From: Candidatus Poribacteria bacterium
GTDB taxonomy: Bacteria; Poribacteria; WGA-4E; WGA-3G
Reading direction: 5' to 3'
Assembly: GCA_022821965.1 (NCBI GenBank)
Contig: JAJECN010000059.1
Coordinates: 62,001 to 126,000 of the forward strand
DNA length: 64,000 bases
The notes under the pieces were generated by a model that was given only the letters and a program-made list of their open reading frames with translations, was not told where the DNA came from and made no database searches. A program made the translations under genes and the position numbers. Positions 61,095 to 64,000 of the stretch are shown here, one piece after another (the stretch's first letter is position 1; every line of letters begins with the position of its first letter).

Positions 61095-62899
61095 TGCATC
61101 GTATTTTCGCTTTTCGTTTATTTTATTTTTTAAGTGCGGTTTCTAAGCGCGCTTTGTTATATTTGAGGCAAACATTGGACTTACGTCAGCACTACCAACA
61201 TCTGCATAGTGAAGAACACGGCGCACATAATAATTTCAGAAAACCTAACAGATTTGCGCTTGTTTATCCGAGCACGTACGCCTTGGGTATGTCAAGTCTT
61301 GGTGTTCAGGTAATGTACGCGATTCTCAACAGTCGGGAGGACACCGGTTGCGAGCGCGTTTTTGTGCCTGAGCTTGACTATCTTCGGAAACTTGCTGCCC
61401 AGAAAAAGGCACTTTTCTCGTTTGAGACCCAGACCGCATTGAACCAATTTGACATCGTTGGGTTTTCAGTTTCCTTTGAGTCGGATTATGTAAACATTCC
61501 TCGCACGTTAGAGTTAGCGAACATCCCACCGCTTGCTGAAGCACGTACGGAGTGGGATCCACTTGTCATTGCAGGTGGCATTAACATTTCTTACAATCCA
61601 GAACCGATTGCTGACTTCGTTGATGTTTTTGTCGTCGGGGAAGCCGAGCTTGTCATCCATCAACTCATGGCGTACTTTGATGAGTGGAAGCGGTCTGGCG
61701 CGCCGAAGAGTGAATTGCTTGAGGTGCTTGCGACTGTTCCAGGGCTTTATGTGCCCCGTTTTTACGATGTAACCTATCGCGATGATGGAACTATTGATGC
61801 TGTTTCTCCAAAGCCCGGTATGCCGCCTCAGATTCATGCTGGTGCTGTTCCGAAACTTGATGATGTTGAGACCTGCACGCACATCCACACACCGAATACT
61901 GAATTTTCAAACGCACATCTGATTGAAATTGTACGAGGATGCGGTAGGCAGTGCCGTTTCTGTGTTGCTGATTATGCACGCCGATGGCCGAGGCATCGAT
62001 CTATAGAGAGCACGCTCGCACTTGCGGAACGCGCACGCGGCATTACAGACAGGATCGGACTCGTAGGTGCTTCTATCTCTGACCATCCGCATATTGATGA
62101 GATCGCCACGGGTCTTGTTGAACGTGGGTTCCGAATCTCTTGTGCCTCGCTCCGTGCTGAAACTGTCCGTGCCCCTTTATTGGACGCGCTTGCAGACAGC
62201 GAACAAGGGACGATTACCATTGCCCCGGAAGTTGCGACTGAAGAACTCCAAAAGGTCGTCAATAAGGCGATCCCACGCGAACGTCTCTATCACGTTTTCG
62301 AGGAAGCGTTGAAACGGGACATTCTCAACCTTCGTCTATATTTCCTTATCGGTGTCCCGCATGAGACCCCCGAAGATGTAGAGGCTATTGTCGATATGGC
62401 AAAAGAGATGCGAACTATTCTTCTACCTCATGCCAAGCGAACGGGGAGGATAGCCCGTATCAGTTTCACCATCTCACCTATGGTGCCTAAACCACATACA
62501 CCTTTCCAATGGGTAGCGATGGAACCCCCGAAAACCATCTCCCGAAAACTTGATTTTCTGAAACGCGAGATTAACCGGCTTGGTAGCATAAAGGTCGGCT
62601 CAGCAAGTGCCAGACTTGCACACCAAGAGGCAGTCTTCGCGCGTGGTGACCGACGGCTTGGAAAAGTTATCCTTGAACTTGCGCACGGTGTGCCGTGGAA
62701 TCAAGCCTTCCGTAAGCACGAATTAGTTCCGCACTTTTACGCGACACGCCAACGCCCACTGCATGAAGTCAACCCGTGGGACCATCTTGATCTCAATGTC
62801 AAACCCCAATTCCTACAACTTGAGTTCCACAAGCACGAAAAAGGTTTTACAACCAGTGAATGTGATACGGCTGTTTGTAAGAAATGTGGTGCCTGTTAG
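61076..62899 (+). CDS. B12-binding-type radical SAM protein (TIGR03960-like)
   Basis: Up to 607 aa. The N-terminal region (LVYPSTYALGMSSLGVQVMY, VFVPELDY) is a B12-binding-like domain. The radical SAM core has the 4Fe-4S motif CGRQCRFC (C289, C293, C296 from the TTG start). The C-terminus ends in a Cys cluster CDTAVCKKCGAC, seen in TIGR03960 relatives, whose reaction is unknown. TTG 61076 lies inside a hairpin, so translation more likely begins somewhat downstream. The homology-supported region starts near KPNRFALVYPS (about codon 57). It follows ftsZ by 68 bp. Confidence 0.88.
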   Translation: MIGQCGVHRIFAFRLFYFLSAVSKRALLYLRQTLDLRQHYQHLHSEEHGAHNNFRKPNRFALVYPSTYALGMSSLGVQVMYAILNSREDTGCERVFVPELDYLRKLAAQKKALFSFETQTALNQFDIVGFSVSFESDYVNIPRTLELANIPPLAEARTEWDPLVIAGGINISYNPEPIADFVDVFVVGEAELVIHQLMAYFDEWKRSGAPKSELLEVLATVPGLYVPRFYDVTYRDDGTIDAVSPKPGMPPQIHAGAVPKLDDVETCTHIHTPNTEFSNAHLIEIVRGCGRQCRFCVADYARRWPRHRSIESTLALAERARGITDRIGLVGASISDHPHIDEIATGLVERGFRISCASLRAETVRAPLLDALADSEQGTITIAPEVATEELQKVVNKAIPRERLYHVFEEALKRDILNLRLYFLIGVPHETPEDVEAIVDMAKEMRTILLPHAKRTGRIARISFTISPMVPKPHTPFQWVAMEPPKTISRKLDFLKREINRLGSIKVGSASARLAHQEAVFARGDRRLGKVILELAHGVPWNQAFRKHELVPHFYATRQRPLHEVNPWDHLDLNVKPQFLQLEFHKHEKGFTTSECDTAVCKKCGAC

Positions 62900-63033
62900 T
62901 GTTTTTACTGCTTAGCACCCATCGAATAAATTTACACGGTCGTCTAAGTTTAAATTAGGTTTCTCTCGTAATATCCGATTTATCGTTTCGGCAAGTCATA
63001 CAGCGTTTTGTATGATTAAAGGAGGAATGCACT

Positions 63034-63807
63034 GTGCGCAAATTCAAACAATTTACAGGAGTGCTTGTTGCAATATTCGTCCTGTTCACCCTTACAACAT
63101 CTTTATATGCTGGGTTGGATGACAAATCTCTCGTTTTATATCTCTCTTTTGATGAAGGAAAAGGCGGTGATGCTGGAGATGGTTCCGTGCATGGTCATGA
63201 TGGCGAACTTATCGAAAGTCCTAAATGGGTAGATGGACAGTTCGGTAAGGCATTGGAATTTGACGGAACGAAGGGACAGCATGTAATGGTGCCTATCAAT
63301 GATACTTTACAGTTAAGAGAACAGTTCTCTATCGCTTTCTGGGTTAAACGCGGCAAAGCCCAAATTCGGGACTGGAATTACATGGTGACGGCGGGGTCCC
63401 TGAAATGGGCATCAATTTTCAGAAATGGCGATAAGAAAACCTATTTCTGGTCGAGTGCCCCCGGTTGGGCGCAAAAAGCCGTTAGCGATGAGATTCAACC
63501 TGAAGACTGGGTACACCTTGCAGTGACCCACGACACCAAATCGGAGGTTGTCATCTACAACGATGCCAAGAAAGCAGGCGGCGGACCTAAACCCCCAGCT
63601 GTTGCTGAGATTGATGGCTCTATTATGGTTGGGGCACGTCACCCCGGCGAAGAATTTTTCACGGGTATTATTGACGAGGTGTTTATCTTTAACAGAATTC
63701 TCACCGCTGCAGAAATCGAAGAAATTATGACTGGCGATTTCCTACCGGTGGAACCAGCAGAGAAACTCGCGACGACGTGGAGCAGTATTAAGGCTGATCG
63801 CGATTAG
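63034..63807 (+). CDS. Exported LamG-domain (concanavalin A-like) protein
   Basis: A 257-aa exported protein with a signal peptide (residues ~1-26, ending SLYAG) and one LamG/ConA-like jelly-roll domain (residues ~32-230: LVLYLSFDEGKGG, GKALEFDG, FSIAFWVKRG, IDEVFIFNRILTAAEIEEIM). The GTG start is supported by AAAGGAGG eight bases upstream. Single LamG proteins of this sort are common exported proteins of unknown ligand, probably carbohydrate-binding. A hairpin follows before the next gene. Confidence 0.9.
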   Translation: MRKFKQFTGVLVAIFVLFTLTTSLYAGLDDKSLVLYLSFDEGKGGDAGDGSVHGHDGELIESPKWVDGQFGKALEFDGTKGQHVMVPINDTLQLREQFSIAFWVKRGKAQIRDWNYMVTAGSLKWASIFRNGDKKTYFWSSAPGWAQKAVSDEIQPEDWVHLAVTHDTKSEVVIYNDAKKAGGGPKPPAVAEIDGSIMVGARHPGEEFFTGIIDEVFIFNRILTAAEIEEIMTGDFLPVEPAEKLATTWSSIKADRD

Positions 63808-63820
63808 AAATACGCTTGAT

Positions 63821-63844
63821 AAGGGCGACATTCGCGTCGCCCTT
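63821..63844. terminator. Hairpin after the LamG gene
   Basis: AAGGGCGAC, six bases, GTCGCCCTT: a perfect 9-bp stem 13 bp after the stop, lacking a T-run. It could be a weak terminator or a processing site before the next gene. Confidence 0.45.
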
Positions 63845-63861
63845 ACACCAGAGGAAAGCGT

Positions 63862-64000
63862 ATGCTAAAGTATCTCACCATATTTATCCTCTTTAGTGTC
63901 TTTGGAAGCATTGCCTTATCCGATTCTTCACCTGCCGAAAAGCACTATAAGAATGCCACTGCCTATCACGCTATTGGAGAGTTTGAGCGAGCTATCTCCG
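63862..64000 (+). CDS. Exported, possibly TPR-containing protein, 5' end only (partial)
   Basis: Open from ATG 63862 (AGAGGAAAG upstream) to the window edge, 46 codons. A signal peptide (MLKYLTIFILFSVFGSIALS) is followed by AEKHYKNATAYHAIGEFERA, which has the spacing of a tetratricopeptide repeat helix pair. The rest lies outside, so the identity is unknown. Confidence 0.6.
   Translation, partial: MLKYLTIFILFSVFGSIALSDSSPAEKHYKNATAYHAIGEFERAIS

Overview
The window looks like a chromosomal piece of a Gram-negative-type bacterium of moderate GC. The lineage is probably Candidatus Poribacteria or a close relative. This is inferred from gene content: PhyH dioxygenase, DUF5916 and LamG exported proteins, RraA/HpcH aldolases, hydantoinase B, unusual ECF sigma factors, and dispersed GTAGGTTGGGTTGA-ended repeats. 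There is no 16S gene in the window, so the assignment is tentative. MurE carries the DNPR signature expected for meso-diaminopimelate peptidoglycan.

Layout. From 1 to about 30.5 kb every recognised gene is on the minus strand. In order along that strand's coordinates: the 5' part of a DUF5916 gene; an S9 peptidase preceded by an ECF sigma factor fused to a truncated FtsZ GTPase domain; a pair of ABC-2 permeases, a PhyH dioxygenase, and an ECF sigma factor fused to a complete DnaN sliding clamp; a MacB-like permease; a heterodimeric ABC exporter pair; a second copy of the ABC-2 permease pair; a tandem array of DUF5694 genes, a DUF4097 protein, a DUF4252-DUF5694 fusion and a DUF4252 lipoprotein, headed by an ordinary ECF sigma/anti-sigma pair; and an MDR dehydrogenase. 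From 30.7 to 37.4 kb, on plus: HpcH/HpaI aldolase, RraA-like protein, tyrS, and a B12-dependent ribonucleotide reductase, followed by rnpB (RNase P RNA). Two minus-strand genes (alpha/alpha-toroid protein, hydantoinase B) come next, then a plus-strand Gfo/Idh/MocA oxidoreductase.

From 41.6 to 61 kb lies a long division and cell-wall (dcw) cluster: rsmH, ftsL, ftsI, murE, alpha/beta hydrolase, a membrane-anchored murF, ddl, mraY, murD, ftsW, murG, murC, ftsQ, ftsA, ftsZ. No mraZ or murB is present. ftsZ has its own perfect consensus sigma-70 promoter. A B12-binding-type radical SAM gene, a LamG protein and the start of a TPR-like exported protein finish the window.

Most striking observation. 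Two ECF sigma factors within 6 kb of each other are fused in frame to paralogues of core cell-cycle proteins: FtsZ for division and DnaN for replication. Each fusion has an internal Shine-Dalgarno plus ATG exactly at the domain joint, and neither has an adjacent anti-sigma gene. In the FtsZ half the nucleotide pocket is kept, but the T7 loop and C-terminal domain are gone. In the DnaN half the clamp is full length, but its partner-binding pocket motif is altered. The inference is that these are one-protein devices that read division or replication state and change transcription. The third ECF factor heads a separate probable envelope-stress module with a tandem array of DUF5694 paralogues, several of which have lost predicted active-site residues. 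It shares a 38-bp promoter-like motif with the DUF5916 gene at the left edge. No tRNA, rRNA or CRISPR array was recognised.
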